A stretch of DNA of 58,400 nt from an uncultured Alphaproteobacteria bacterium. Lineage in GTDB: Bacteria > Pseudomonadota > Alphaproteobacteria > RF32 > CAG-239. The stretch covers positions 4,725 through 63,124 of the forward strand of contig CAJUKS010000009.1 of the NCBI GenBank assembly GCA_910587405.1, written 5' to 3'. The notes under the pieces were generated by a model. It saw only the letters and a program-made list of their open reading frames with translations, had not been told where the DNA came from and did no database searches. Shown in pieces: positions 6,070 to 14,025 of the stretch; the first letter of the stretch is position 1, and each line of letters starts with the position of its first letter. Position numbers and translations under genes: made by a program.

Positions 6070-6699
6070 ATGAATAATAATGAATTTGGTGCCCGTCTGG
6101 CCAAACAAACTTTAACCGGCGATATTGCCACATTTTTAATTGACCGCCTGCGGCAATTTCCGAAGCCATATCAGCAGATGAGCGAAGCTGAACAAGGTGA
6201 ACAGATTGAAATGGCAAAGCGTGCAGCATGCGAACTGGTCAATAAAGCGGTCAACATTGTCGCAAGCGGCGGCCGCAAGACCGTACAGGCCGAGATGGGA
6301 AAAATCACTGTTGACAAGGGATTGAAATGCGAAATTAAGGCCAACGTGGCTTATGCCGATGAATTAATTTCGGTTGCCGGCAAGCCGATTTTAATTGTGA
6401 CCAATTCGGATGACGAATTCACCGGCGGCGGTGAAAATCTAAAAGCAGATCCCGATCAGCGGGAAATGTTTAATAACTGCAATGCGGAGTACCGGGAAGC
6501 AGACGGCGATGGTATTCCGGAACCGGAAACGGCTGCACATTCTGATTTGCCAGCATTGGAAGACCATACTGTCGTTGATGCGGAATTTGAAGAAGTTGAC
6601 TCTGACGATGCCGCTAAGGAAGAAGACCCGTTTGCAGCAGAAGAAGATTCTTTTGCAGATGTCGACGAACAATCAGCAGACAGTGAAAACGCTGCTTAA
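6070..6699 (+). CDS. Phage protein with acidic tail, early/replication region
   Basis: The 209-residue product starts MNNNEFGARLAKQTLTGDIA after an AAAGG site. The first 130 residues seem folded (ADELISVAGKPILIVTNSDD), and the last 60 are highly acidic (EEVDSDDAAKEEDPFAAEED). An acidic tail of this kind is common in single-stranded DNA binding proteins, where it recruits partners, but no OB-fold signature can be seen by eye. It is followed by rusA in the same operon. Confidence 0.65.
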   Translation: MNNNEFGARLAKQTLTGDIATFLIDRLRQFPKPYQQMSEAEQGEQIEMAKRAACELVNKAVNIVASGGRKTVQAEMGKITVDKGLKCEIKANVAYADELISVAGKPILIVTNSDDEFTGGGENLKADPDQREMFNNCNAEYREADGDGIPEPETAAHSDLPALEDHTVVDAEFEEVDSDDAAKEEDPFAAEEDSFADVDEQSADSENAA

Positions 6700-6717
6700 C
6701 GACAAGGACAAAGAAAG

Positions 6718-7140
6718 ATGGCGGTTGTTCTGGTTATTCCCGGTCTGCCGGTACCGAAAGGGCGTCCCCGCTTTACACGGGCGGGATTTGCCTATACGCC
6801 GGAAAAGACCAGGCGTTATGAAAAGCTGGTTGCCGGTCTTGCCTCAACCAAAATGGCCGGATTACCGCCATTTGACTGTCCGATAAAAGTAATGGTAACC
6901 GCGTTTATGAAAACGCCGCAAATGTCAATTAAAAAAACGGCTGACGCGCTGGCAGGATATATCCTGCCGGCAGTTAAGCCCGATATTGACAATTTGGCCA
7001 AGGCGGCGCTTGACGCCTGCAACGGGATAATTTGGCGTGATGACGCGCTGATCTGTTCGCTGCTGGTAAAAAAGCGCTATGCTGCCGAGCCGCGGCTTGA
7101 ATTGCGGGTGATGCCGGAAGAAACAACTTTGTTTGGATGA
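6718..7140 (+). CDS. rusA: RusA family Holliday junction resolvase
   Basis: The 140-residue product has the RusA opening PGLPVPKGRPRFTR and the catalytic block KPDIDNLAKAALDACNGI with Asp89, Asp91, Lys95 and Asp99, followed by WRDDALI. RusA dimers cut four-way DNA junctions made during recombination. The enzyme complements the exonuclease and annealing protein encoded on the left side. It overlaps the next gene by 8 bases. Confidence 0.9.
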   Translation: MAVVLVIPGLPVPKGRPRFTRAGFAYTPEKTRRYEKLVAGLASTKMAGLPPFDCPIKVMVTAFMKTPQMSIKKTADALAGYILPAVKPDIDNLAKAALDACNGIIWRDDALICSLLVKKRYAAEPRLELRVMPEETTLFG

Positions 7141-7357
7141 GGTACAAAAAATTAATCAGGCACAAAAACTATTTGGCAAACCGGACAAAAGAACCCGGGA
7201 AGCTTTGAAACAGCACCCGCGGATGACGGATGCGCAACTGTTGGAATTTGAAAAGGCAGTGTTGGAGATTGCTGCCCACCGGCGCGGATACCGGGCGCGG
7301 GCGCAGGATTTGATAACCCGGGTGATTGTGCCCGAAAAACTGAGGAGAGGATTATGA
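7133..7357 (+). CDS. Small phage protein overlapping rusA
   Basis: The 74-residue product starts MDEVQKINQAQKLFGKPDKR. It is basic and helical and overlaps its neighbours at both ends (8 bases with rusA and an ATGA with the next gene), so it is part of a tightly coupled early operon. No family is recognised. Confidence 0.55.
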   Translation: MDEVQKINQAQKLFGKPDKRTREALKQHPRMTDAQLLEFEKAVLEIAAHRRGYRARAQDLITRVIVPEKLRRGL

Positions 7358-7515
7358 CAGGCGAGGAATTAAAACAATTTGAAGCTCTTCGGCAGGAGAA
7401 CGCCCACCTAAAAGACCGTTTGCAAAAGGTAATAGAACAGTTACAACATACGGTTGTGGAACGGGAACGTTTGGCTGTTGCTTTAAAAAACAGGAGCAAA
7501 AGCGATGCAGAATAA
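7354..7515 (+). CDS. 53-residue coiled-coil protein
   Basis: The ATG at 7354 overlaps the previous stop, and GAGGAG lies upstream. The sequence MTGEELKQFEALRQENAHLK, then DRLQKVIEQLQHTVVERERL, has the heptad pattern of a short coiled coil along nearly its full length. It overlaps the following replication gene by 11 bases. Function unknown. Confidence 0.55.
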   Translation: MTGEELKQFEALRQENAHLKDRLQKVIEQLQHTVVERERLAVALKNRSKSDAE

Positions 7516-8230
7516 ATTTGCTTTTTTTGCTAATTTTGCCGAAACAATTAAAGAATTGCCCGACGAGATGCAACCGCGGGCATACCAGGCCGTGTGTGAA
7601 TACGGAATATACGGAGAACTTCCGGATGATGTTCTTTTAAAAAGCATTTGTTTAATGGCAAAAAACTCAATCTATAAAGATTGGGGTGGTGCGCCGATAG
7701 GAAATAAAAATGCCCAAAAAAATAAGGGTGAAAAACAACCCCAAAACAACCCTGAAACAACCCCAAAACAACCTGATATTCTTGAGAAACAGAAACTAGA
7801 AACAGAAACCAAAACTGAAACAGAAACCAAAACTGAAACAGAAACCAAAACTGAAACAGAAAAGGGTTGTTTTTCGCAAACAACCCCGGTTGCGCCTGTT
7901 TGTTCTGCCGAGAAAGCGAAAGAATACGCTTTTGAGGGGGAGGTTATCAAACTGAAACAAAAAGATTTTGACGCTTGGAAGCAAGCTTATCCGGATTTGA
8001 ACCTTTATGCGGAATGCCTTGTCCGTGACAATTGGTTGAAAGGGAAGCCGGAAGAGGAGCGAAAGCGATGGTTTATGTCAACGGCGGCGTATTTTGCGAA
8101 ACAAAACGAACGGCGAAAAATCCAAAACGAACAACTGCGAGAGGATAGTTTGAACGACTACAAACCGGCACATTGCTCCGAGCCCAGACTGTTGACAGCA
8201 GAAGACATCGAAAAATTCATGAGGGGATAG
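7505..8230 (+). CDS. Probable phage replication protein with internal repeats
   Basis: The 241-residue product starts MQNKFAFFANFAETIKELPD, an N-terminus like that of DUF6291-type phage replication proteins (residues 1-75). Residues 75-120 form a low-complexity linker made of KQPQNNPETTPKQP and four TETKTE-like units. Residues 125-210 look like a second helical domain (DFDAWKQAYPDLNLYAECLV, then RWFMSTAAYFAKQNERRK). The linker DNA contains 11-bp and 18-bp direct repeats that may be the origin, as in lambda O. The following gene is in the lambda P position. The function is inferred from context. Confidence 0.65.
   Translation: MQNKFAFFANFAETIKELPDEMQPRAYQAVCEYGIYGELPDDVLLKSICLMAKNSIYKDWGGAPIGNKNAQKNKGEKQPQNNPETTPKQPDILEKQKLETETKTETETKTETETKTETEKGCFSQTTPVAPVCSAEKAKEYAFEGEVIKLKQKDFDAWKQAYPDLNLYAECLVRDNWLKGKPEEERKRWFMSTAAYFAKQNERRKIQNEQLREDSLNDYKPAHCSEPRLLTAEDIEKFMRG
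7735..7773. repeat. Four 11-bp direct repeats, possible origin iterons
   Basis: ACAACC recurs at 7735, 7746, 7757 and 7768, exactly 11 bp apart, in units of the type ACAACCCC(A/T)(A/G)A. One helical turn per unit would place a bound protein on one face of the DNA. The repeats lie inside the gene of the proposed replication protein. Confidence 0.55.
7802..7861. repeat. 3.3 copies of an 18-bp tandem repeat
   Basis: The unit ACAGAAACCAAAACTGAA repeats perfectly at 7802, 7820 and 7838 and continues for 6 more bases. It keeps the reading frame and encodes TETKTE. It could expand or contract without frameshift. It follows the 11-bp repeats by 28 bp. Confidence 0.85.
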
Positions 8231-8233
8231 GAT

Positions 8234-8839
8234 ATGCGCAAAGAGCTTGAAATAATCAAACACGTCATCGAGCTTTATACCGGTGACACAACTGACGCCG
8301 CAATGGCAAATTATGAACTCAAGAACAGCGAGCAGGTCAAAATGTATGCCGCCGCTTTCAAGGAATATGACTTGTCTGATGTTTTGAAAGCCATTGATGA
8401 TTATTGGAACTTCAAAAATTCGAAAACAAAGCCGACAGTTGCGCAGATTTTGGCCGTGCTGAACAGCAATAAAGAGGTTGAGAAAAATAAATTTTCTGTC
8501 GATGTTCAACCTTCCCGATTTGATGAGAGCAACTGGCGGTATTGGGTTGGCGTTGACCTGGCGCGGGCTTTGATGATGCGGGGTGGTAATAAAAATCTGC
8601 GCTTTTGGTACGCCCGGGCGGTGAAGGAAATTTTTGCCGAACGGGTTGACCGTTTGCCGGGAGCGCGTTTTTGGGATTATGCCGCTAAAGTGCGCAAAGC
8701 TTTTGAAAACGGCTTTTTTGATGATGTGGACGATGTGGCGGAGAATATTCGGCGCCAAGAAGTGGATGGCAAACCGGTGCCAAAAGAACCGGTTGAATCG
8801 GGAAACTGGCTGGCTCTTCATTGGAAGGCCGGAGTGTAA
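8234..8839 (+). CDS. Probable replication accessory protein (helicase-loader position)
   Basis: The 201-residue product starts MRKELEIIKHVIELYTGDTT. The N-terminal half resembles in pattern small domains of phage helicase loaders (AAAFKEYDLSDVLKAIDDYW, PTVAQILAVLNS). The gene starts 3 bases after the proposed initiator, the arrangement of lambda O and P. I see no Walker motifs, so it is not an ATPase of the DnaC kind. The role is inferred from position. Confidence 0.55.
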   Translation: MRKELEIIKHVIELYTGDTTDAAMANYELKNSEQVKMYAAAFKEYDLSDVLKAIDDYWNFKNSKTKPTVAQILAVLNSNKEVEKNKFSVDVQPSRFDESNWRYWVGVDLARALMMRGGNKNLRFWYARAVKEIFAERVDRLPGARFWDYAAKVRKAFENGFFDDVDDVAENIRRQEVDGKPVPKEPVESGNWLALHWKAGV

Positions 8840-8874
8840 GTGAACGGCAAATAAACGGCGGGAGGTTAAGACGG

Positions 8875-9279
8875 ATGGGAAGTGAAGCTAAAAAAGAGAA
8901 ATTGAAGCGCCAATTACGGTTCGCCGCAAAGGTGATGAAGCAGTTGCCGATGGCAAGCGTTCAGGGCTATCGGCAGTTTTGGCCGCAAATTATTCATTCC
9001 GAAGAAGAGAAAATGCTTATGGAACAGGAAAAATACCGCCGTTTGCCAACCAAAGCCGAAATTGACTTGATGGAACGGATTTTGGAATATTACAAGCCCT
9101 TGGATCCGTTTGAAACAAAGTTGGTATGGCAGCGGGCGGAGGGTAAGCCGTGGAAATGCTTAAGCCTTGATTTGGGTTACAGCCGCGCTTATCTTGCGTC
9201 AAAATATGACGCGGCAATTTCCAAAATGCTGATTTTTATCTGGTCTTCTTCAGTTATTCACGCTAATCAAAATATTTGA
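8875..9279 (+). CDS. DUF6362-like phage protein, possible late regulator
   Basis: The 134-residue product starts MGSEAKKEKLKRQLRFAAKV. The ATG at 8875 is chosen for its GGGAGG site; an upstream start would lie inside the preceding gene. The segment ETKLVWQRAEGKPWKCLSLD followed by LGYSRAYLASKYDAAI resembles the sigma-like helix-turn-helix of DUF6362 proteins (LVWARAEGxPWK...LGRSR). It is the last soluble regulator before the late genes, so a role in late gene control, like Q, is reasonable but unproven. Confidence 0.65.
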   Translation: MGSEAKKEKLKRQLRFAAKVMKQLPMASVQGYRQFWPQIIHSEEEKMLMEQEKYRRLPTKAEIDLMERILEYYKPLDPFETKLVWQRAEGKPWKCLSLDLGYSRAYLASKYDAAISKMLIFIWSSSVIHANQNI

Positions 9280-9327
9280 TTGATTTTGATGTGAAAATCG
9301 TTATATATTACTTGTAAGGAGAAAAAA

Positions 9328-9510
9328 ATGAAGACAGATTGGAAAATTCTGATAGCTGGGTTCTGTCTGGGTTTTACAGCGTATCTGCTTTTAATGAAAA
9401 CGCAACCGCCGGTGGAAAGAGAAAATGAGCGGTCATTGGTCAAATATTGGCAAAACGTAGGTAAATACTTGACGAAGGCTATGGATGATGAGCGAAAAAA
9501 ACAAAGCTAA
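9328..9510 (+). CDS. Small single-pass membrane protein
   Basis: The 60-residue product starts MKTDWKILIAGFCLGFTAYL, with one membrane segment at residues 6-23 and a polar tail (VERENERSLVKYWQNVGKYL). AAGGAG lies 7 bases upstream. A weak promoter (TTGATT, 16 bases, TATATA) is visible at 9280-9307. It overlaps the next gene by about 25 bases. Function unknown. Confidence 0.6.
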   Translation: MKTDWKILIAGFCLGFTAYLLLMKTQPPVERENERSLVKYWQNVGKYLTKAMDDERKKQS

Positions 9511-9892
9511 TAATGTGGCGGTAGTGGATAAAACTGCCTCTGCCGTAGATGATGCAGTTTCCGGCGAGGTTATTAAAGAAAAAGTTCACCCCAGTGTCAG
9601 AATGGAAGTGACGATGGCGGAACAAAGAACCGAAGAGACTTTGTTTTGCGGTCCTCTTCCGCCGGCCAAAGAGTTGGCAGCGTATGAGAAGATTGTTCCC
9701 GGAGCAGCAGAACGGTTGTTAAAAATGGCAGAAAGGGAACAAAAAAACAGTTACAAGCTTTCAAACAAAAGAAAACGCTTGTTGCGGTTGGGTATGATCT
9801 TGGGTTTTGTAGCATTAATGGGATTGATTTTCTTAACCGGTTGGGCAGTATATCTGAAGGAACCCTGGGTTGCAACTGTTTTGGTGGGATGA
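9485..9892 (+). CDS. DUF2335-like membrane protein, possibly truncated by a frameshift
   Basis: The 135-residue product has the DUF2335 pattern PPAKELAAYEKIVPGAAERL, then LLKMAEREQKNSYKLSNKRK, and membrane segments from about residue 103 (LRLGMILGFVALMGLIFLTG, then VATVLVG). The frame stops right after TVLVG. In the -1 frame the sequence continues as MIGVCGIMARGGNKEEKGDN, which resembles the usual family C-terminus, as if one G had been lost from GTGGGG. DUF2335 proteins occur in phages and islands; their function is unknown to me. Confidence 0.65.
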   Translation: MMSEKNKANNVAVVDKTASAVDDAVSGEVIKEKVHPSVRMEVTMAEQRTEETLFCGPLPPAKELAAYEKIVPGAAERLLKMAEREQKNSYKLSNKRKRLLRLGMILGFVALMGLIFLTGWAVYLKEPWVATVLVG

Positions 9893-9986
9893 TAGGGGTT
9901 TGCGGTATTATGGCTCGGGGCGGCAATAAAGAGGAAAAGGGCGATAATTCCTGAGAAATCAGAAGATTTTTTTATAAAAAATGAGG

Positions 9987-10020
9987 GGCGAAAAGGTGAA
10001 TTTTCGCCTTTTGTTTTGTT
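9987..10020 (+). terminator. Terminator at the end of the early right operon
   Basis: GGCGAAAA-GGTGAA-TTTTCGCC is a perfect 8-bp stem followed by a T-rich tail. It separates the early genes from the late promoter region. Confidence 0.8.
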
Positions 10021-10040
10021 TTTCAACGAGTTACGGGGAA

Positions 10041-10054
10041 TTTGTCTAGACAAA
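10041..10054. promoter_or_regulatory. 14-bp palindrome upstream of the late promoter
   Basis: TTTGTCTAGACAAA is a perfect palindrome, followed 5 bases later by the related half TTGTAGACA, which contains the -35 box. A dimeric regulator binding here would sit directly upstream of the polymerase, suitable for activation. Confidence 0.55.
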
Positions 10055-10061
10055 ATAGTTG

Positions 10062-10090
10062 TAGACATTTTTTCCGTTTTTGGGCATAAT
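10062..10090 (+). promoter_or_regulatory. Putative late promoter
   Basis: TAGACA (10062-10067) and CATAAT (10085-10090) are separated by 17 bases. The transcript would start near 10097 and run through a leader with a stem (GTAAAGA...TCTTTAC, 10111-10138) and a terminator before the terminase genes. The stretch 9893-10235 has no gene that I can support. Confidence 0.65.
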
Positions 10091-10181
10091 TTTAGGTATG
10101 ATGGATTGAAGTGTAAAGATACGGCTGAGCGTCTTTACAGCTTCTTTTCTAAATGAAACATGATATGCTTTGACCTTTCGG

Positions 10182-10208
10182 CTCTCCGTTCAAGACGGGG
10201 AGTTTTTT
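10182..10208 (+). terminator. Leader terminator before the terminase genes
   Basis: CTCTCCGT-TCAAG-ACGGGGAG forms eight pairs (one G-T) and is followed by six T. It lies between the late promoter and the small terminase gene, like lambda tR', so late expression may need antitermination. Confidence 0.7.
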
Positions 10209-10235
10209 GTATGTTTTTTTAAGGGGGAATGAGTG

Positions 10236-10640
10236 ATGGCCGAAAGCAGGGAAAACGGCGGGCCGCGAGCGGTTAATCCGCATTTGTCGGACTTTCGCGA
10301 TTTGCCGGCGGAAAAACAAAAAGCGATTGCTGCCGCTGCCGGCAAAAAGAGCGGTGAAGCGCGGCGGATGAAAAAGACTTTTCGCAATATTGCCAAAAGT
10401 ATCTTAGACCTGCAAGCCCCCGAAGAGGTGGCTGCAAAAGTCAAAAAGTTTTTTCCCGGGTTGCCGGAAAACGAAATTGACAACCGCGCCGCAATGATTT
10501 GTGCCCAGCTTGCCCGCGCTTTGGAAGGCGACAGCAAAGCGTTTGAGGTTATTCGCGACACCGCCGGAGAAAAACCAACCGACCGGATTGAGCTTAAAAA
10601 TGTAAATGAGGAGCCGTTTGAGATAAAGGTTGTTGAATGA
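10236..10640 (+). CDS. terS: Terminase small subunit
   Basis: The 134-residue product starts MAESRENGGPRAVNPHLSDF. The ATG at 10236 has AAGGGGG at a suitable distance. The order AAAGKKSGEARRMKKTFRNI, ICAQLARALEGDSKAFEVIR and DTAGEKPTDRIEL is typical of small terminase subunits that recognise phage DNA for packaging. It overlaps the large subunit gene by 4 bases. Confidence 0.8.
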   Translation: MAESRENGGPRAVNPHLSDFRDLPAEKQKAIAAAAGKKSGEARRMKKTFRNIAKSILDLQAPEEVAAKVKKFFPGLPENEIDNRAAMICAQLARALEGDSKAFEVIRDTAGEKPTDRIELKNVNEEPFEIKVVE

Positions 10641-11959
10641 TTTGTTATAAGAAATATTTGCCGTTGTTTGATATGGACAGCCCCAAATATGACACTTTTG
10701 CCCTTACCGGCGGCCGCGGTTCTTGGAAAACCGGCAGCGCCTGCCGTGCCGTTTTGGTGGCGATGATGAAGAAAAAGAAACGAGTTGTTTGTTTTAGAGA
10801 AACTAAGAGCAGTCAGAAATCATCTTTAATTAACGAATTTCAGGAACTCATCGACGGCGAATTTAAGGGGCGCGGTTTTGTTTACAATACCGAATCGGTT
10901 ACCAACGTTATTACCGGTTCAACGATAACGTTTCACGGCCTGCGCGACAGCAATGCCAATGCCCGCGAAGCGGTTAAAGGGTTGGCGCAAGTGGATATTT
11001 GGCTGGTTGATGAAGGCCAGGCTGTCTCTTTGGCGGTTTGGGAAGTTTTATTAAAAACTATCCGTAAAGACGGAGCCAGATTGATTGCCGTTTATAACCG
11101 GATTGATGACGATTTGCCGATTGAAAAGGCGCTGTTCTTGAATTATGCCGAGATGACGGCGCCGGAAAAGACCTATTTTGTTGAAGTCAATTATCCGGAA
11201 CTGGCCGAAAAAGGGCTGATTGCGCAACGGTTCTTGGACTATGCCGAACTGGTAAAAAAGAACAAGCCGGATGAATATGAACGCGATTATTTGAACAAGC
11301 CCCGCGGCGCCAACGTTGCCCGGGTAGTCAAATACTGGAGTAAAGATAATGTCAACCCCGATATTCGCTATTGCGATGATCTGGACATCTATTTGTCAAT
11401 GGACTTTAACGTCGATCCGATGATGTGGGTTTGTATTCATCGGGACAGTCAGACCCGGCGCTCTTACGTGTTTGACGAGATTGTGATTGAAAATTGCTGT
11501 ACGGATGATGCGGTCAATGAATTTATCAGCCGTTACCGCGGGCATAAGGCCAAGGTTATCTTGAACGGCGATGCCAGTGGGCAGTACCGCAAAACGCAAA
11601 GCCGCTATACTGACTATGCGATTGTTAAAAACGCTTTGTTGCGCGCCGGCTTTAAGGTGGAAATCAGAATTCGCCGGCATAATCCGCCGATTCAAAACCG
11701 GGTTAAAGCTTTCAACAATATGGTCTTTGGCGATGACGGACAGCGGCGGCTGTTGGTCAGTCCGGTTTGCGAAAAGCTGATCTACAATATGAAGTCCCTG
11801 GTCTATAAGCCGGGGACTTCTGTTTTTGACCTGCCGACGCCGGATAAAATCCGTGCTGACGGGGAGAACAAACTTAAATTTCTCGGCCACATTTTCGATG
11901 CGGTGAGTTACCACGCCGAATTTTACGAGCCGATTTTGATGCAAAGGAACAATGAGTAA
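10637..11959 (+). CDS. terL: Terminase large subunit (PBSX-like)
   Basis: The 440-residue protein has a packaging ATPase domain with Walker A GGRGSWKTG (residues 25-33) and Walker B IWLVDE (121-126), followed by a nuclease domain with acidic residues Asp256 and Asp260 in SMDFNVDP, Asp312 in NGDASG, and a final Asp near residue 424 in GHIFDAVSY. It cuts concatemeric DNA and pumps it into the procapsid. Walker A has Trp where Gly is most common, a tolerated variable position in this family. It overlaps the portal gene by one base. Confidence 0.92.
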   Translation: MICYKKYLPLFDMDSPKYDTFALTGGRGSWKTGSACRAVLVAMMKKKKRVVCFRETKSSQKSSLINEFQELIDGEFKGRGFVYNTESVTNVITGSTITFHGLRDSNANAREAVKGLAQVDIWLVDEGQAVSLAVWEVLLKTIRKDGARLIAVYNRIDDDLPIEKALFLNYAEMTAPEKTYFVEVNYPELAEKGLIAQRFLDYAELVKKNKPDEYERDYLNKPRGANVARVVKYWSKDNVNPDIRYCDDLDIYLSMDFNVDPMMWVCIHRDSQTRRSYVFDEIVIENCCTDDAVNEFISRYRGHKAKVILNGDASGQYRKTQSRYTDYAIVKNALLRAGFKVEIRIRRHNPPIQNRVKAFNNMVFGDDGQRRLLVSPVCEKLIYNMKSLVYKPGTSVFDLPTPDKIRADGENKLKFLGHIFDAVSYHAEFYEPILMQRNNE

Positions 11960-13806
11960 TGGAATATGTTGTGGACGGGGAAAACAAGCCGCGCCGGCTG
12001 GATCGTGACCGTGCGGCGGAAGCGGCGGCGCAAATCGGGGCGATGTTTGACGATTATGACCGGGCGCGCGCCAAGCAGCTGGACATCTACGCCAAATTGA
12101 AGCCGGAGATTTATTTGGACGAACGTTGCCGCAGCCGCAAAAAGGATGACCCGGACAACTGGAAGTCCGATGTGCATTTGAATAAGCTGTATTCGCTGTT
12201 TGACACGCGTCAGGCGTTTGTATGGGACAATATCTATGCCAATATTGAACAAATGTTTGATGTGGAAGGCAAAGACGAGGAATCCGAACAGACTGCCAAG
12301 CTGCAAAAGGCGGCGTTGGTAAATGATTTTTACAACATGAATATCCAGCAAACGTTGGACAAGGCAATTGAATATTCCGATTCTGTCGGTGAAGCCTGTC
12401 TGTTTGTCAGTTGGAAAAGGAAGGTTAAACGAATCCGGCGCCCGTTTGAGGCTGTAGCGGATAATCCGGACTGGAGGGTTGTGCGATCAGGCGGCAGGTA
12501 TTCGGTGTTTGAAGTGCCGGTATATGACGGGCCGGCAATTGCGGCGGTTAATCCGGTTGATTTGGCGTTCGATCCCAAAATTAACCCCGACAATGCCGAA
12601 GAATGGGACAGTGCCGCCAAAATCATAAAAAGCTGGAAGACCTATAACAGCATAAAAAGCAATCAGCTGTATGATTTGTCGGCGGAAGATCTGGAGGCAT
12701 TAAAAGCGATGGTTGACCCTGCCACGCCGAACGACCGTGATATTGATGCGACGGGTAAGTTACGGGATGTGGTTGACGGTGACCGGCTGGAAGTGCTGGA
12801 TTTTTGGGGAGACTTTGCCGCAACAGACGGAACTTTTTTAAAGAACTGGCATATTACGGTGATTGCAAGAAAGTTTGTGGCCGTTTTTGAAGACAATCCG
12901 CTGATCTTTAACCCGATTATCAATGTGGCAATGCAGCGCGATGTGGACAACAAGCGCGGGATTCCCCGTTTGTACTCGGCTTATGCGTTGGCAATGGAGC
13001 AGGAACACAAGGCCAACCTTGAAAACGACACCCAAAGCTTGAACCTAAACCCGCCGAGCTGGGTGCCGCGGGATGTGCTGGATAATCGGGATAAAAAGGA
13101 AATCCGCCTGTTTCCCGGCAAAATTACCGAATATGACCTTGGGATGGCCGACCCGAACATGATTATTCCGATGCGGTTTAATCTGATTAACAACGAAAAT
13201 ACGATTGCTTTTTTGGACGGGGCGATCAGTTCGGCTTCCGGCGTTTTCCCGAATATGCAGGGGCAGGAGGAATCGGGCAAGGCTTCGGCAACCGAAATTA
13301 AGGTTAAATTTTCGGGGCAGACCACCCGCCTGGCTAAGGATATTGACGCGTATAAGCAAAATATGATTGTGCCTATGGTGACCAAAGTGGCGGAACTTTC
13401 CGCGAATATGCGTTCGGGGGCGGTGCGTTTGCTGATTGATGAACGCGGCAGCAAGTTTGCGGCCGAAATTACCGATGCGGTGCGCTGGGGAAATTATAAG
13501 TACAAATATACCGACAGTTCCGGTTTGCAGAAGAAACTGCAGGCAAATGAAAAACTGGTGCAGATTATGACCCCGGTCTGGAACGACCCGGCTGTACCGC
13601 TTGATAAGCCGGAAATTGTGAAAACGGCACTCGAAAATGCCGATTTTAACAATCCGGATAAGTTCTTCTTAAATCAGGCACCGCAAATGCCGGTGCAACC
13701 GCAAGGTCAACCGCCGATAATGCCGGAAGGACAGTCGCCGGAAATGGCGCCGGATAATGCGGTGCCCGATCAGGCGGCTTTGCAACCGGTACCGGAGATT
13801 TTTTAG
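11959..13806 (+). CDS. Portal protein
   Basis: The 615-residue product is the largest head gene and follows terL directly, the standard position. The sequence DIYAKLKPEIYLDERCRSRK, WKSDVHLNKLYSLFDTRQAF and later ISSASGVFPNMQGQEESGKA fits portal proteins of short-tailed phages, which form the 12-subunit ring for DNA entry. The C-terminal 60 residues are rich in Pro and Gln (QMPVQPQGQPPIMPEGQSPE). Length and context suggest a podovirus-type virion. Confidence 0.85.
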   Translation: MEYVVDGENKPRRLDRDRAAEAAAQIGAMFDDYDRARAKQLDIYAKLKPEIYLDERCRSRKKDDPDNWKSDVHLNKLYSLFDTRQAFVWDNIYANIEQMFDVEGKDEESEQTAKLQKAALVNDFYNMNIQQTLDKAIEYSDSVGEACLFVSWKRKVKRIRRPFEAVADNPDWRVVRSGGRYSVFEVPVYDGPAIAAVNPVDLAFDPKINPDNAEEWDSAAKIIKSWKTYNSIKSNQLYDLSAEDLEALKAMVDPATPNDRDIDATGKLRDVVDGDRLEVLDFWGDFAATDGTFLKNWHITVIARKFVAVFEDNPLIFNPIINVAMQRDVDNKRGIPRLYSAYALAMEQEHKANLENDTQSLNLNPPSWVPRDVLDNRDKKEIRLFPGKITEYDLGMADPNMIIPMRFNLINNENTIAFLDGAISSASGVFPNMQGQEESGKASATEIKVKFSGQTTRLAKDIDAYKQNMIVPMVTKVAELSANMRSGAVRLLIDERGSKFAAEITDAVRWGNYKYKYTDSSGLQKKLQANEKLVQIMTPVWNDPAVPLDKPEIVKTALENADFNNPDKFFLNQAPQMPVQPQGQPPIMPEGQSPEMAPDNAVPDQAALQPVPEIF

Positions 13807-14025
13807 ATGATGACTGATGCGGAAATTTTGAAAATTTATTCCGCCGTATCCTCTGACAACGGCCAACAGGTTTTGGCCGCGGCCAAGGATTATATGGTGG
13901 AAAAATCGGCGCAACCGGCATTTGGCGCCGAACAAATCAAAGGAATGGGATGTTTGATAAATTATCTTTCTTCCTTTGCCAACAAAGCTGAACAAATAAT
14001 TACGAACAAACAGGAGAAAAATTGA
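13807..14025 (+). CDS. Small protein between portal and scaffold genes
   Basis: The 72-residue product starts MMTDAEILKIYSAVSSDNGQ and is helical. It begins directly after the portal stop and ends overlapping the scaffold start. It is part of the head operon; the family is not recognised. Confidence 0.6.
   Translation: MMTDAEILKIYSAVSSDNGQQVLAAAKDYMVEKSAQPAFGAEQIKGMGCLINYLSSFANKAEQIITNKQEKN

Noticed and set aside
7802..7861. CRISPR array
   Set aside because: The 18-bp units are directly adjacent without spacers and lie in a reading frame.
7548..7984. Several minus-strand frames rich in Phe, Val and Ser
   Set aside because: They are reverse readings of the TETKTE repeats of the replication gene.
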